Shown: positions 25,573 through 35,669, counted from the first letter of the stretch. The stretch is DNA of 64,000 nt from G965262015 sp965262015 (GCA_965262015.1 OZ253494.1:992001-1056000), one strand, 5' to 3'. Translations and numbers: made by a program. The notes: generated from the sequence alone by a model not told the origin.

Positions 25573-26421
25573 GTGAAACTTATCTTTCTAGGTAGTGGTA
25601 CATCTACTGGCGTACCAGTGTTAGGTTGTTGTTGCAACGTCTGCAAATCACGTGATCCCATGGATAAGCGTAAACGTTTTTCTATTGCAATTCAAAGTCA
25701 AGGTATCAACATTGTTGTTGACACTGGGCCAGATTTTCGTACTCAATGTCTTGAAAACAATATTCAGTTTGTTGATACTGTATTATATACCCATTTTCAC
25801 TATGATCACATTGGCGGTATGAATGATCTAAGAGCTTTTACTCTGCAAAGACCAACCTCTCCTATACAGACCTGGGCAAATACAATGACCTACCGCCACA
25901 TAAAGAAACAATACCCTTATTTATTTGCTAAAAAAATAAAAAACCAACTAAAAATGCAAATTCAACTTTTTCAAACAAGATATAAACTTAGGCAAAAGCG
26001 TTCTAACAACAAGTATCAGCATATGAAACAATGGAAATATGGATTTAAAGAGTATATACCTTTTAATATAGGCCACATCCAAATTAAACCTATTAAACTT
26101 TTACATGTTAGAAATCCTGTGGTAGAGAGTGTAGGCTTTATTATCCAAGAGAGCATAGGGTATCTAACTGACTTCAAAAAAATATACTCCCTGGAATGGG
26201 CAAAGTTATATAAACTACCAATCTTAATCTTAGGTGCTCCACAATTTAAACCACATGCCACCCATATCACTATCCCAGAAGCAGTTTCTATAGTAAAAGA
26301 GCTACAACCCAAATTAGCTATTATAGGACATTTAGGGCATGACATGACCCATAAAAAAATTGCAAAATGGTTACCAAAAAATATTATACCTGCCTACGAT
26401 GGTTTAAGTATAAAAATATAA
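25573..26421 (+). CDS. MBL-fold metallohydrolase (PhnP-like)
   Basis: 282 residues. 'MKLIFLGSGTSTGVPVLGC' followed by 'CNVCKSRDP' is typical of PhnP/YycJ-type phosphodiesterases. Metal ligands appear as 'THFHYDH' (73-79), a His in 'LHVRNPV' and 'IIGHLGHDMTH' near the end. Such enzymes cleave cyclic phosphodiesters or RNA/DNA ends. The start codon is GTG. The hemF start is 2 bases downstream. Confidence 0.82.
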   Translation: MKLIFLGSGTSTGVPVLGCCCNVCKSRDPMDKRKRFSIAIQSQGINIVVDTGPDFRTQCLENNIQFVDTVLYTHFHYDHIGGMNDLRAFTLQRPTSPIQTWANTMTYRHIKKQYPYLFAKKIKNQLKMQIQLFQTRYKLRQKRSNNKYQHMKQWKYGFKEYIPFNIGHIQIKPIKLLHVRNPVVESVGFIIQESIGYLTDFKKIYSLEWAKLYKLPILILGAPQFKPHATHITIPEAVSIVKELQPKLAIIGHLGHDMTHKKIAKWLPKNIIPAYDGLSIKI

Positions 26422-26423
26422 TT

Positions 26424-27380
26424 ATGAAAAAAAGTACTTACATTAAGAGAATGAACGAATACTGTACTAGTCTACAAAAGACCATCTGTGATAAATTAGA
26501 AAAAATTGAGAAAAATAACATTAGTTGTATGTCACATCAACCCTTACCTCATGCAAAGAATACTAGAATTAATTATACAAAAATGAAGCAGGATAAATGG
26601 AAACGCCCAGGTGGTGGTGGTGGCGTTACTCGAGTTTTATCTGATGGCACTGTTTTTGAGAAAGTGGGTGTCAATGTTTCCTTTGTGCATGGTGTCCTGC
26701 CTACAAAAATAGCAGAAAATTTAAACCACAAAGTTAATGATAATTTTAGTGCCTGCGGTTTATCTATCATTATTCATCCTTGTAGCCCTAGAATACCAAC
26801 AGTTCACCTGAATATCCGCTACATAGAGACTGGAGGTGGGCGATCTTGGTTTGGTGGAGGCATCGATCTCACGCCCTACTACCCTCATGAAGAAGACTTT
26901 AGCCATTTTCACAATACCTTATTTAAAGCAGTAGAAGCAATTCAACCTAATCATTATAATATCTACAAGGAGCAATGCGATCAATATTTTCATATTAAAC
27001 ATCGTAATGAAATGCGTGGCATTGGCGGGATCTTTTTTGACTATCTTGAAGATAATCATAAGGTATCTTTTTCTTTAATACAGTCCATAGGAGACCATTT
27101 TCTACGAGCATATGAACCCATTGTACTTAGAAGAGTGCATGAAATATATACGGAACAAGATAAGAAATTTCAACTCATCCGTAGAGGGAGATATATTGAA
27201 TTTAATTTAGTGTATGATCGAGGAACTCTTTTTGGCTTAGAAACGAATGGAAGAATAGAATCTATTCTAGTGTCACTCCCTCCACAAGCATCCCATCTTT
27301 ATAATTTTAAACCGTCCTATTGGTCTCCACATAAAAAGATGTTGAAATATTATCAACCTAAAAAATGGACTTCTTTTTAA
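26424..27380 (+). CDS. hemF: Oxygen-dependent coproporphyrinogen III oxidase
   Basis: About 318 residues. Family blocks are complete: 'WKRPGGGGGVTRVLSDGTVF', 'FEKVGVNVSFVHG', 'GGGRSWFGGGIDLTPYYPHE' and 'RRGRYIEFNLVYDRGTLFGL'. It decarboxylates coproporphyrinogen III to protoporphyrinogen IX with O2, so the organism makes haem and meets oxygen. The frame extends to 26367 inside the MBL gene, but ATG 26424 matches the family start. Its 3' end overlaps the convergent pgsA by 23 bases. Confidence 0.96.
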   Translation: MKKSTYIKRMNEYCTSLQKTICDKLEKIEKNNISCMSHQPLPHAKNTRINYTKMKQDKWKRPGGGGGVTRVLSDGTVFEKVGVNVSFVHGVLPTKIAENLNHKVNDNFSACGLSIIIHPCSPRIPTVHLNIRYIETGGGRSWFGGGIDLTPYYPHEEDFSHFHNTLFKAVEAIQPNHYNIYKEQCDQYFHIKHRNEMRGIGGIFFDYLEDNHKVSFSLIQSIGDHFLRAYEPIVLRRVHEIYTEQDKKFQLIRRGRYIEFNLVYDRGTLFGLETNGRIESILVSLPPQASHLYNFKPSYWSPHKKMLKYYQPKKWTSF

Positions 27381-27951
27381 AATATAATAATATCATCTCA
27401 TAATGAGCACGACTATAAGTCAATAGCCCCACACCCAAAACAATAACAAAGATCGCTAAAACATATAGACGGGAGGGATGCTGAAGAATATAAAGTAAAC
27501 TTAACAGAAAGGCCAAAGTTACCCCAATCTTACCCCATATATTTGGTCTAGCTACCATTCCATGCTCAAATAATAGATATATTCCCACTAATACACTGAT
27601 TATTTCTCTGATGGCCACCAGTAAAACAAGCCATAATGGCAGGTCTCTGTAAACATATAACACAATAAAAGCAGATATAACAGTACACTTATCCGCCACA
27701 GGATCCAAGTAACACCCTAACAAGGTTTCCTGATTAAACCGACGTGCGAAAAAACCATCAAAAAAATCAGATACAATAGCAAAGATGATGATGCCCAATA
27801 AACCATATAATTGCTTATTACTTCCTTCTGGCAACTGGAAGCAATAATACATTCCAGGTCCTAAACCAATTCTACTAATAGAAAGTAGATTAGATAACGT
27901 AAATATTTTACTACTAAAAATATCACGAAGCGTTATATGTGTTTTGTTCAT
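27358..27951 (-). CDS. pgsA: CDP-diacylglycerol-glycerol-3-phosphate 3-phosphatidyltransferase
   Basis: 197 residues with four or more membrane helices. The CDP-alcohol phosphatidyltransferase motif reads 'DGFFARRFNQETLLGCYLDP' followed by VAD (D-G-x2-A-R-x8-G-x3-D-x3-D). 'NLLSISRIGLGPGMYYCFQL' at the start is typical of PgsA. It makes phosphatidylglycerophosphate in the inner membrane. The gene follows purA by 19 bases. Confidence 0.85.
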   Translation of the reverse strand: MNKTHITLRDIFSSKIFTLSNLLSISRIGLGPGMYYCFQLPEGSNKQLYGLLGIIIFAIVSDFFDGFFARRFNQETLLGCYLDPVADKCTVISAFIVLYVYRDLPLWLVLLVAIREIISVLVGIYLLFEHGMVARPNIWGKIGVTLAFLLSLLYILQHPSRLYVLAIFVIVLGVGLLTYSRAHYEMILLYFKKKSIF

Positions 27952-27970
27952 AAATAAACATTATACCACA

Positions 27971-29266
27971 CTAACTAACTTCTATAGTCTGATGACGTTC
28001 TGGCCCAACTGATATCCACTTGATTGGTATTCCACAGTGTTTCTCTATGGTCAATATATAACTTTGTGCATTTGGGGGCAAATCAGAGAATACTCTACAC
28101 TCTTCTGTTGATGAATTCCATCCTGGTAGTTCATGGTAAATAACCTTAACCTGGTTATAAGCATAGGACGGTACATAATCAATTTTCTGACCATATAATT
28201 CATATTCAATACCAATTTTGATGGTAGAATACGAATCAAGAACATCTAGTTTAGTTAGAAACAAGATATTACAACCATTTAATTTAATAACATACTTAAG
28301 TGCCTGGATATCTAACCAACCACACCGCCTTGGCCTACCAGTAGTAGCACCAAACTCATGTCCAAGTTTGCGTAATCGTTCATTCTCTTCACCATCCAAT
28401 TCTGTAGGAAAGGGCCCCTCCCCTACTCGTGTAGTATATGTTTTCACAATACCAATCACATCAGTAATATACCTAAAATTAATACCTGTACCTGTCAATG
28501 CACCTCCAATCGAAGGATTAGAACTAGTAACATAGGGGTATGTACCAAAATCTACATCTAACATGGCACCCTGGGCACCCTCTAATAAGATTCGTTTATC
28601 CGAACGAATAGCCATATTCAAATAATAAGGGGCATTCACTAAAAAAGGCTTAATTAATTCTGTAACATCCTTCAACTGTTCACTCAATTTTTTCACATCA
28701 TGGGGAGCCGCATCATAAATTTTGGTTAGTACTCTATTTTGCTTCTCGACCACATACGGTAAATAGTCTGTATAAAACTCCTTATCCAGTAGATAAGAGA
28801 GTCGAATACCTTGACGGGCAATCTTATCCACATAACAATTACCAATACCTTTTTTTGTGGTTCCAATGCTATGATTAAGCTCAAGTTTCTCTTTCTCAGA
28901 TAAGACATCCAGTTCTTTATGGAATGGTAACAACATGTGAGCGTTGTCGGCCAAACGTATACGATCCCTGATTTGTATACCTCTTTCTTCTAATAAATTT
29001 ACTTCTTGAATAAAAGCGAAGAGATCAATTACCATCCCTCCCCCTAATACACAGACCACATGAGGTAATAGAATACCTGAAGGAACTAGATGAAAGACAT
29101 ATTTATTACCGTCGACAATCACGGTATGTCCTGCATTATTACCTCCCTGGTACCTTACAACAAAATCAGTATCCTTAGCAAAATAATCTATTGCTTTGGC
29201 TTTGCCTTCATCACCCCATTGGATACCCATGACCACTAATACAGGCATTAGGCAAACTACAATCAT
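27971..29266 (-). CDS. purA: Adenylosuccinate synthetase
   Basis: 431 residues. 'GIQWGDEGKAKAIDYFAKDT' is the P-loop region, with GDEGKAK in place of the common GDEGKGK. 'RYQGGNNAGHTV', 'IGTTKKGIGNCYVDKIAR', 'LLEGAQGAMLDVDFGTYPYV', 'VGEGPFPTEL' and 'EFGATTGRPRRCGWLD' are all intact. It joins aspartate to IMP with GTP in AMP synthesis. From memory, Leptospira PurA begins just before VVGTQWGDEGKAK, so ATG 29248 (MPVLVVMG) may be the true start. Confidence 0.95.
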   Translation of the reverse strand: MIVVCLMPVLVVMGIQWGDEGKAKAIDYFAKDTDFVVRYQGGNNAGHTVIVDGNKYVFHLVPSGILLPHVVCVLGGGMVIDLFAFIQEVNLLEERGIQIRDRIRLADNAHMLLPFHKELDVLSEKEKLELNHSIGTTKKGIGNCYVDKIARQGIRLSYLLDKEFYTDYLPYVVEKQNRVLTKIYDAAPHDVKKLSEQLKDVTELIKPFLVNAPYYLNMAIRSDKRILLEGAQGAMLDVDFGTYPYVTSSNPSIGGALTGTGINFRYITDVIGIVKTYTTRVGEGPFPTELDGEENERLRKLGHEFGATTGRPRRCGWLDIQALKYVIKLNGCNILFLTKLDVLDSYSTIKIGIEYELYGQKIDYVPSYAYNQVKVIYHELPGWNSSTEECRVFSDLPPNAQSYILTIEKHCGIPIKWISVGPERHQTIEVS

Positions 29267-29380
29267 CCTAGTTCTAGTAAATCTTTTTTTAATTGATCTA
29301 TTTTACAAATATACTCTAAAATTAGGGATGGCTAACTATGGGCAGTAAATAAGTGGTATTTCGAGTGACTAAATAAGCAA

Positions 29381-29453
29381 AGCCCACAACCAGAATCGAA
29401 CTGGTGACCTTTTCCTTACCATGGAAACGCTCTACCGACTGAGCTATGTGGGC
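29381..29453 (-). tRNA. tRNA-Thr (anticodon GGT)
   Basis: Read on the minus strand the sequence folds as a full cloverleaf: acceptor GCCCACA/TGTGGGC, D arm GCTC/GAGC, anticodon stem TTTCC/GGAAA with loop ATGGTAA (anticodon GGT, reading ACC/ACT), T arm ACCAG/CTGGT with TTCGATT loop, discriminator T. 73 bases; CCA is not encoded. It stands alone. Confidence 0.95.
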
Positions 29454-29987
29454 AATATATGTTTTTTATAGCAGGTTTTCAACATAAAATGAAGACACCT
29501 TCATATATGGACACTGCCATCCCTAACGGTAGGAGACAAATAAATGAACAGAAAAACGTAAAGTCATTTTTCGTTGTAGAACTCTTAATTTAGAAAGTCA
29601 ATCTTGGTTTTGGACAATTTAAAGTGTTCATAAGCTGTTCTTCTTAAAAGTATTAAAAGTAAGGAGAACAACCAATGAAAATTTATTACGAATAACGGAT
29701 ACTTATACTGAAATATCTATCAAAAAATAAATAGATCAAAGTCTGCTGTCTTTTATGAAATAAAATCAATCAATGGTATATATGAGGCAGAGTATGCTGA
29801 ATATCCTACTGAAAAGAAAAGACTATACTTTGTTGTTACTTTGTAATACCAATAAAAAGTTTGATAAAGTAAGGTAAAGAGCGTATATTTATGGGTTGAA
29901 CAACTTATGTTATAAAAATACTTGCTATGCACATTATACTGCATCTTTAATCACTTTTATGTGAGTTGGAACGATCTAAATCTTATC
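29454..29987. other. 534-bp intergenic region with a diverged repeat copy
   Basis: No convincing gene. About 29594-29700 resembles the left and central part of the dispersed repeat (TTTTGGACAATTTAAAG, AAGCTGTTCTTCTTAAAA, GGAGAACAACCAATGAAAA). The minus-strand frame at 29753-29944 has no ribosome site or family features. Confidence 0.5.
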
Positions 29988-30470
29988 TTGCGTATAGGTC
30001 ATGGGTATGATATTCATGCTATTATCCCTGGAGATGGAATATACCTAGGTGGAGCATATATTCAATGTGGATTTAGTTTAAAAGGACATTCTGATGCAGA
30101 CGTAGTTATGCATTCATTAACTGATGCTATTTTGGGTGCTATTAGTGAATATGACATTGGCCACTTTTTTTCAGATAAAAAACAAGAGAATAAAGATCGA
30201 GATAGTAACGACTTTCTACAATTTGCACTTAGAAAGATGAAAGATAAAGGCTATATCATCAATAATATTGATTGCACAATCTTATGTGAAATACCTTCTA
30301 TATCCCTTTACAGACAAAATATTCGTTCTCTATTAACCCAATACATGCATATTAATATAGACCAAATTAGTATTAAAGGAAAAACACATGAGAAGTTAGA
30401 CTCTATAGGTCGTGGTGAAGCCATTGCTGCACATACAATTGTATTGCTCTCTAAATCCCTAACAGGTTAG
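29988..30470 (+). CDS. ispF: 2-C-methyl-D-erythritol 2,4-cyclodiphosphate synthase
   Basis: About 160 residues from the proposed start. 'RIGHGYDIHAI' opens the domain; 'GFSLKGHSDADVVMHSLTDA' and 'ILGAISEYDIGHFFSD' carry the zinc His/Asp ligands; 'KGKTHEKLDSIGRGEAIAAH' closes it. IspF cyclises CDP-ME-2-phosphate in the non-mevalonate isoprenoid pathway. The frame opens at 29922, but the family begins at 'MRIGHGYD'; the TTG at 29988 fits this best, with no strong ribosome site. Confidence 0.9.
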   Translation: MRIGHGYDIHAIIPGDGIYLGGAYIQCGFSLKGHSDADVVMHSLTDAILGAISEYDIGHFFSDKKQENKDRDSNDFLQFALRKMKDKGYIINNIDCTILCEIPSISLYRQNIRSLLTQYMHINIDQISIKGKTHEKLDSIGRGEAIAAHTIVLLSKSLTG

Positions 30471-30630
30471 ACATACCTCTAAAGATCTAAACTCCAAAAA
30501 ATAGTACTTATTTTGGGATATCGTCCATACCTGTATATAGTATGGCTATGGCATCGATGAATAGATATAACACTTGTGATATGTTTGTTGACAGAATCAT
30601 GTTAAAGTTCATTTTGATCATGTCAATCTT

Positions 30631-30918
30631 ATGGCAAGCAAAAAGGGTACCAACCAAATACAAGATAGTATTACCTTTGAAGAGGCATTCAGAGAGCTAG
30701 AGACTGTTGTGCATAAATTAGAAGAGGGTAAGGATAGCCTATCAAATAGCATGAAATTATATGAAAGAGGAATACTACTTAAACAATACTGTGAGGAACA
30801 ACTTAAAGAGGCACAAGGGAAGTGGGAAATATTAAAACAGAAGAAAGATAGTCCTGGAACAGTAGAGATAGAACCCCTGCCAAGAGATATTGTACAGCAA
30901 TCTATTTTACCCGAATAA
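30631..30918 (+). CDS. xseB: Exodeoxyribonuclease VII small subunit
   Basis: 95 residues. 'ITFEEAFRELETVVHKLEEG' and 'KDSLSNSMKLYERGILLKQY' followed by 'CEEQLKEAQGK' are the full XseB signature of two pairing helices. It binds several copies to XseA to make the single-strand exonuclease. xseA is not adjacent. The C-terminal 20 residues extend beyond the family core. Confidence 0.9.
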   Translation: MASKKGTNQIQDSITFEEAFRELETVVHKLEEGKDSLSNSMKLYERGILLKQYCEEQLKEAQGKWEILKQKKDSPGTVEIEPLPRDIVQQSILPE

Positions 30919-30946
30919 AACTTAAAAACAAATGAGTGATGACTGC

Positions 30947-31975
30947 CTAAATGGGTACTCTTTCTTTTAGTCTCAAAGCTACACGTGGGTTTATACTACT
31001 TTTTTTATGTTTTATTTCAAAGTGTAAATGGCTCCCTGTACTTCTACCAGTATTACCCACTCTCGCAATCCTAGTCCCTTTTTGAACAACAGTACCCTTA
31101 CGTACTCGAATAGACGAACAATGGGCATAAACACTAATATACTTATTTTTATGTCGGACAATTACTGTTTTACCGTACGCACCAAAAGAACCCGCATGTA
31201 TAATAATCCCTTTGGCTACAGCCTTTATGGATGTCCCCCATTTTGCAGAGATATCCATCCCTGTATGAAAATGCCTTTTACCCAGTATCGGATGTCGCCT
31301 CCAACCATAGGAACTTGTAAGTTTACCTCGTAGAGGCCAGATAAATCTTGAAATATACCGATATCTTGTAGTAGGTAAGGGCTTAGCACCACGCAAAAAA
31401 ATACGTTCACCCCTTTTCAGTTTAGGCGATATATATTTGCTTACATTACTTAGAGAAAGTCGATAGGTTTTAGCAATTTTACCCAGTGTGTCACCATTGC
31501 GAACTTTATAATAGAGTCCTATTTGTGATGGGATATGTAATACATCACCAGGATGAATTATATTTTTTTCTACTTTGGGATTAGCTGATGTGATCGTATA
31601 TACCGGTATATTAAATTTATTTGCAATATTCCATAAAGACTCTCCAGGGCGAACAGTGTAATTAGTTGATTTTTTAACTTTGGATATGCCAACAATTTTT
31701 TTCTTTGAATTTTGTGCATCCTTTTTAGTCCCATCTACTAATCGTTTAGTTTCCTCTTCTTCAGCAGGGTTAGCCCGTATACTCTCGAAGTATTGGCTAA
31801 TCGCATTGTCAATTTCTTCACCATAAACAATTACCTGAGGGTCAGAGGGAGGCTCAGAACTTTTAGGAATAACACTGGCATATTTGGGAGAAATATAACT
31901 AGTTAGAAAAATAATTAAAATGAATGAAATGCAACAACTAACCAAAAATAGCAGAATTTTATCAAAAAGTTTCAT
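30947..31975 (-). CDS. LysM-M23 peptidoglycan endopeptidase
   Basis: 342 residues. One N-terminal membrane anchor (about 7-29), two LysM modules (about 106-149 'YTVRPGESLWNIANKFNI' and 155-196 'YKVRNGDTLGKIAKTY'), then an M23 domain with zinc ligands in 'HFHTGMD' (His237, Asp241) and 'GSHLHFE' (His316, His318). It should cut peptide cross-links in peptidoglycan in the periplasm, or activate an amidase if non-catalytic; the ligands look intact. Confidence 0.9.
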   Translation of the reverse strand: MKLFDKILLFLVSCCISFILIIFLTSYISPKYASVIPKSSEPPSDPQVIVYGEEIDNAISQYFESIRANPAEEEETKRLVDGTKKDAQNSKKKIVGISKVKKSTNYTVRPGESLWNIANKFNIPVYTITSANPKVEKNIIHPGDVLHIPSQIGLYYKVRNGDTLGKIAKTYRLSLSNVSKYISPKLKRGERIFLRGAKPLPTTRYRYISRFIWPLRGKLTSSYGWRRHPILGKRHFHTGMDISAKWGTSIKAVAKGIIIHAGSFGAYGKTVIVRHKNKYISVYAHCSSIRVRKGTVVQKGTRIARVGNTGRSTGSHLHFEIKHKKSSINPRVALRLKERVPI

Positions 31976-32063
31976 ATATCTAAGAGAGACTTACCATATA
32001 ACCCTCTATAGTATCGTCATAATGATAATAAGATTTAAGTAAAATTGTTACATGGACATAAGC

Positions 32064-32921
32064 TTATTTTGAAAAACTACCAACAATCATATCACCCGTG
32101 TGAAAATATTTTGCTGACCAGTCCGCTAACCTTTTCTTGGTTTTATAAATTTGTGAGCCATATTCCAATGTAGTATATCCCGACCCATAGGTAAAAGAAT
32201 GTTCTAGGTTAAGATGGTATTTACGGAGCCATATTTTAAGAGCATGGCGACTAAAATACCAAAGATGTTCTGGCACATTTAGGTACCGCCACCCTATCCC
32301 GTATCGTTTTGCCCATAAACCTATGTGACAGGTAGACAGATATAGTTTGCCATTAGGAGTTAATACTCGACTAATTTTTTGTAGAATAAGGTCTATATTA
32401 GGTAGATGCTCTATAGTAGCCCATAAAGTAATTAAACCATATGTTTGATCTGCTATATTCATATCAAGAAAATCAACTTTCTGCAACGAGATGGCTTGTT
32501 TAAGACCTTCGTCAATCATGCTCTCTGCAATATCAATGCCTAAGGCATCCCATCCCCTTTTAGAAAAAAATTCTGTACAATGACCAGCGGCACAACCAAT
32601 GTCTAGTGTTTTTTTCTCTCCAACCTCAAGTGTGTTTTCCCAAGCATAAAAAGATAATCCTTTTAAATTTTTTTTTAGAGTGCTTAGTATACTTTTTTTA
32701 ACAATAAGAGAATGGTAGTTATTATAGCCTCTTTCTGTTCTTTGCGTAAAATATTCATCCTGGTAGAGTTTATTTAACTCTTGACCATCTGGTAGAGGGT
32801 ATATCTGCCATAGATTACATTTATGGCAGTCATAAATAGAATATATCTTATTAACTCGAGATTTCTTGTGGTATTTAATAGATAAAGCAGATGAACAATG
32901 ATAACAAATTGGTTGTAACAT
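32064..32921 (-). CDS. SAM-dependent methyltransferase with N-terminal zinc ribbon
   Basis: 285 residues. Two CxxC pairs (CYHC at 6-9, CHKC at 32-35) form a small zinc ribbon. The class I methyltransferase core follows: 'KTLDIGCAAGHCTEFFSKRG' (motif I), 'ALGIDIAESMIDEG', 'LITLWATIEHLPNIDLILQK', 'GKLYLSTCHIG'. The substrate is unknown; such proteins often modify sugars or lipids in cell-envelope pathways. It lies 22 bases after the thiolase gene. Confidence 0.75.
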   Translation of the reverse strand: MLQPICYHCSSALSIKYHKKSRVNKIYSIYDCHKCNLWQIYPLPDGQELNKLYQDEYFTQRTERGYNNYHSLIVKKSILSTLKKNLKGLSFYAWENTLEVGEKKTLDIGCAAGHCTEFFSKRGWDALGIDIAESMIDEGLKQAISLQKVDFLDMNIADQTYGLITLWATIEHLPNIDLILQKISRVLTPNGKLYLSTCHIGLWAKRYGIGWRYLNVPEHLWYFSRHALKIWLRKYHLNLEHSFTYGSGYTTLEYGSQIYKTKKRLADWSAKYFHTGDMIVGSFSK

Positions 32922-32943
32922 CTACTACATTAGAAAATCGCCA

Positions 32944-34191
32944 CTAAGCATCTTTACCAATCACATGTACTACGTTAGTAGTAGCGGAGCCTCCAATATT
33001 CAAGGTAGCTACCCGCTTGGCATTTTCTACTTGATAACCTCCTGCTTGAGTAGATACTTGCTTGTAAGCATCAAGAATTTGTCTTGCTCCAGTACCGCCC
33101 ACTGGATGACCTGCTCCAATTAAACCACCTGAAGGATTGACAGGTAAGCTACCGTCAAAATCAATAACACCTTCTTCGATAGATTTCCATGCTTCACCAG
33201 GTTTGGCCAGGCCAAAGTGTTCAATTGCCGCATATTCTGAAGTTGTAAAACAATCATGTGTCTCAATAACAGATAAATCTTCAGGACCTTGTATATTAGC
33301 CCTTTGATAGGCGTCCGTAATAGCTTTTCTTGTATGAGGTAAAGGATACTCACTATGTTGTGCCTCTTCTACTTTATCATCAAATAAAATAGGAGCAGTA
33401 GCATGTCCCCATCCCTGGATATAAGGTATATCGTCTAAATTCAATCCTCTTTTTTGTGCATAATCCTTTGCTTTGGTAGCCGAAGCTAGAAAAATAACAA
33501 TACCTCCATCAGTTACCTGAGAACAGTCTGTAAGATGTATCATACCACCAACCTGCATATTATAATTATCATGTTTATTTGCATGTGCTTTGCTCATATA
33601 CCAATCCCGGGTTTGTGCCCGTGGATTACGTTTTGCATTTTTATAATTAATATCAGAAATAGCGGCCAGATGTTCATACTTCAGGCCATATTTATCACGA
33701 TATAAATCCCCTAAGCGACCAAAGAGCTTAGGGAATGGAAATAGTACTCCTTTGGCCTCTTTGTCATACCAGGCGGCAGTACCTAAAAAATCCCCGCCTG
33801 TCTTAGAGTCCACCTGTTTCATAAACTCAATACCCAATACCATACTACAATCATAAATACCTGCTTCAATTTCTGTACGAGCAGCCAAGGTAGCTACAGC
33901 ACTAGAAGCACAGGCTGCCTCGTGTCTTGATGTTGGTAGTCCACGAAAATTTTTATCATAATTAACTGCCATAGCACCCAGATGCCCTTGACGATTATAT
34001 AAACTTCCCGCAAAATTACCTACATGAATGACATTAATATCTTTAACATCCAGTTGGGTCTCGAGAAGGCCTCCTTCAATAGTCTCATTCATCATGGCCT
34101 GCAGACTTTTATTTTCTTTGGACCAGTTACGGGCAAAATCTGTTTGATAGCCACCTAGAATATAAACTTTTTTTTGAGAATTTTTTGACAT
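32944..34191 (-). CDS. Acetyl-CoA acetyltransferase / SCP-x-type thiolase
   Basis: About 415 residues. 'HEAACASSAVATLAARTEIE' holds the nucleophilic Cys, 'SVIETHDCFTTSEYAAIEHF' is the SCP-x-type signature, and 'NPSGGLIGAGHPVGGTGARQ' is the C-terminal glycine loop. It cleaves 3-ketoacyl-CoA in beta-oxidation. The frame opens at 34227, but AGGAGG directly before ATG 34191 (MSKNSQKK) fixes the start. The 3-hydroxyacyl-CoA dehydrogenase upstream supplies its substrate. Confidence 0.88.
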   Translation of the reverse strand: MSKNSQKKVYILGGYQTDFARNWSKENKSLQAMMNETIEGGLLETQLDVKDINVIHVGNFAGSLYNRQGHLGAMAVNYDKNFRGLPTSRHEAACASSAVATLAARTEIEAGIYDCSMVLGIEFMKQVDSKTGGDFLGTAAWYDKEAKGVLFPFPKLFGRLGDLYRDKYGLKYEHLAAISDINYKNAKRNPRAQTRDWYMSKAHANKHDNYNMQVGGMIHLTDCSQVTDGGIVIFLASATKAKDYAQKRGLNLDDIPYIQGWGHATAPILFDDKVEEAQHSEYPLPHTRKAITDAYQRANIQGPEDLSVIETHDCFTTSEYAAIEHFGLAKPGEAWKSIEEGVIDFDGSLPVNPSGGLIGAGHPVGGTGARQILDAYKQVSTQAGGYQVENAKRVATLNIGGSATTNVVHVIGKDA

Positions 34192-34226
34192 ATTTCCTCC
34201 TAAGCTAGTACAGCTCTTATAGAACA

Positions 34227-35519
34227 CTACCTAGCAATCAAAAATCTAGATATTTCGGGTATGGTACATAAACTACCTTTTATATCTTTAGCTTCTAACA
34301 ATGTAGTAGGTACAACAATTTCATGTTCTTCCATTAAAATGGCCACTTCTCTAGGACCCCCCAACAGATCTACCCAACCCGAAGGAGGTAGCCAAGAAAA
34401 ACCATATGACATAACGGTGTCGATACCATGTATAAAACTTTCTTTAGGAGTAGCCTCACCTATCCTGTAAAAACTATAAGCGATGTAGCCCAATAGTATT
34501 GTCTTGATAATATAAGATTCTGATGATCTCTCTTCCAATAAAAGTGAAATAGCTTTCTTATACTGCCCATCACACAGATATTGTTTTATATTTTCGATAA
34601 ATGCAATTTTATTACGTTTAACTAGTTTATGAGACATAGTTTGTGGATCTAAAGCAAATTTATTTTTCTCCGCATCTCGTTTAAAAAAACCGCCTTTGTC
34701 TTGTGCTTTGAGACCTAACATACCCTTATCTACCATGGCTTGCATATAAGCGGGCATCTTATGTGTATCATGTGCTTCATCCTGTGTCTGGTTAAAAATA
34801 TTATCTACAATAGCTTTATGCACATCTAAACCTACTAGATCGATAGTGGCAAGAGGTGGCAGTGCCCGACCTGTATAACATCCCATCAAGTAATCCATTT
34901 CTTCAATACCAATCTTTTCTGCATAGATGGCAACATGATTCAATAGTTGAAAACCAATCCGATTCCCTGCAAAGGCAGCTGTATTAGACGTAACAATATT
35001 TTTTCTATATAGAACACGTTCACAAAATTCGTAAACAAATTTCTTAAATTCATCTGTATTTTTAGAGTGATAAATTAATTCATTAGCAATTAATTTGGAT
35101 GGTGGATTATAAAAATGCGTACCTAAGAAGTGTTGTTGAAGAGATTCGCTACAATTAGATACCATTTCTTCAATGGATAAGCCTGAGGAAACAGTAGAAA
35201 CAATGCTATCCGCTTTTCGTATTGATTCAAGTCTAGCAAAATATTGTTTTTTCAAATCAATATTCTCAGCAAGGGCCTCAAATATCCAGTCACATTGTGG
35301 TATAATCTTTTCTAGATCCTCATAACTATGAGGTTGAATATGTTCTATTAGTACACTACTTCTGGCCTGATTGACTGCATTCTCTATGCCCTTAGAAGCC
35401 TTTTCTTGAGTATTTGCAAAGAAATGACATTTTATGCCTGCCTGAGCAAAAATACCACCAGAAGTAGAACCCATATTCCCATTGGCACCCAGAATAGCAA
35501 CTTTTTTGATCTCTCTCAC
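34227..35519 (-). CDS. 3-hydroxyacyl-CoA dehydrogenase
   Basis: 430 residues. An NAD-binding Rossmann start 'KVAILGANGNMGSTSGGIFA' (GANGNMG replaces the common GAGTMG), 'CDWIFEALAENIDLKKQYFA', 'STVSSGLSIEEMV', 'FLGTHFYNPPSKLIANELIY' and 'NTAAFAGNRIGFQLLNHVAI' follow the FadB-type dehydrogenase. There is no enoyl-CoA hydratase domain. With the adjacent thiolase it performs the last two steps of fatty-acid oxidation. Confidence 0.88.
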   Translation of the reverse strand: MREIKKVAILGANGNMGSTSGGIFAQAGIKCHFFANTQEKASKGIENAVNQARSSVLIEHIQPHSYEDLEKIIPQCDWIFEALAENIDLKKQYFARLESIRKADSIVSTVSSGLSIEEMVSNCSESLQQHFLGTHFYNPPSKLIANELIYHSKNTDEFKKFVYEFCERVLYRKNIVTSNTAAFAGNRIGFQLLNHVAIYAEKIGIEEMDYLMGCYTGRALPPLATIDLVGLDVHKAIVDNIFNQTQDEAHDTHKMPAYMQAMVDKGMLGLKAQDKGGFFKRDAEKNKFALDPQTMSHKLVKRNKIAFIENIKQYLCDGQYKKAISLLLEERSSESYIIKTILLGYIAYSFYRIGEATPKESFIHGIDTVMSYGFSWLPPSGWVDLLGGPREVAILMEEHEIVVPTTLLEAKDIKGSLCTIPEISRFLIAR

Positions 35520-35669
35520 AAGCAGGATAAATCTGTATACCAGGATGATTTGACAAACATTTTATTTTTGAATAGCAGAGTTTATAAACTAAAGGGAAGT
35601 TATGTTTATACGTGCTTTATCTTATGGTATATTTATGAAGACAAGTATAAATACCAAATAATTATTAAA

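Noticed and set aside
29753..29944. 63-codon minus-strand frame
   Set aside because: Tyr/Ser-rich random-looking sequence in an AT-rich gap, no ribosome site.
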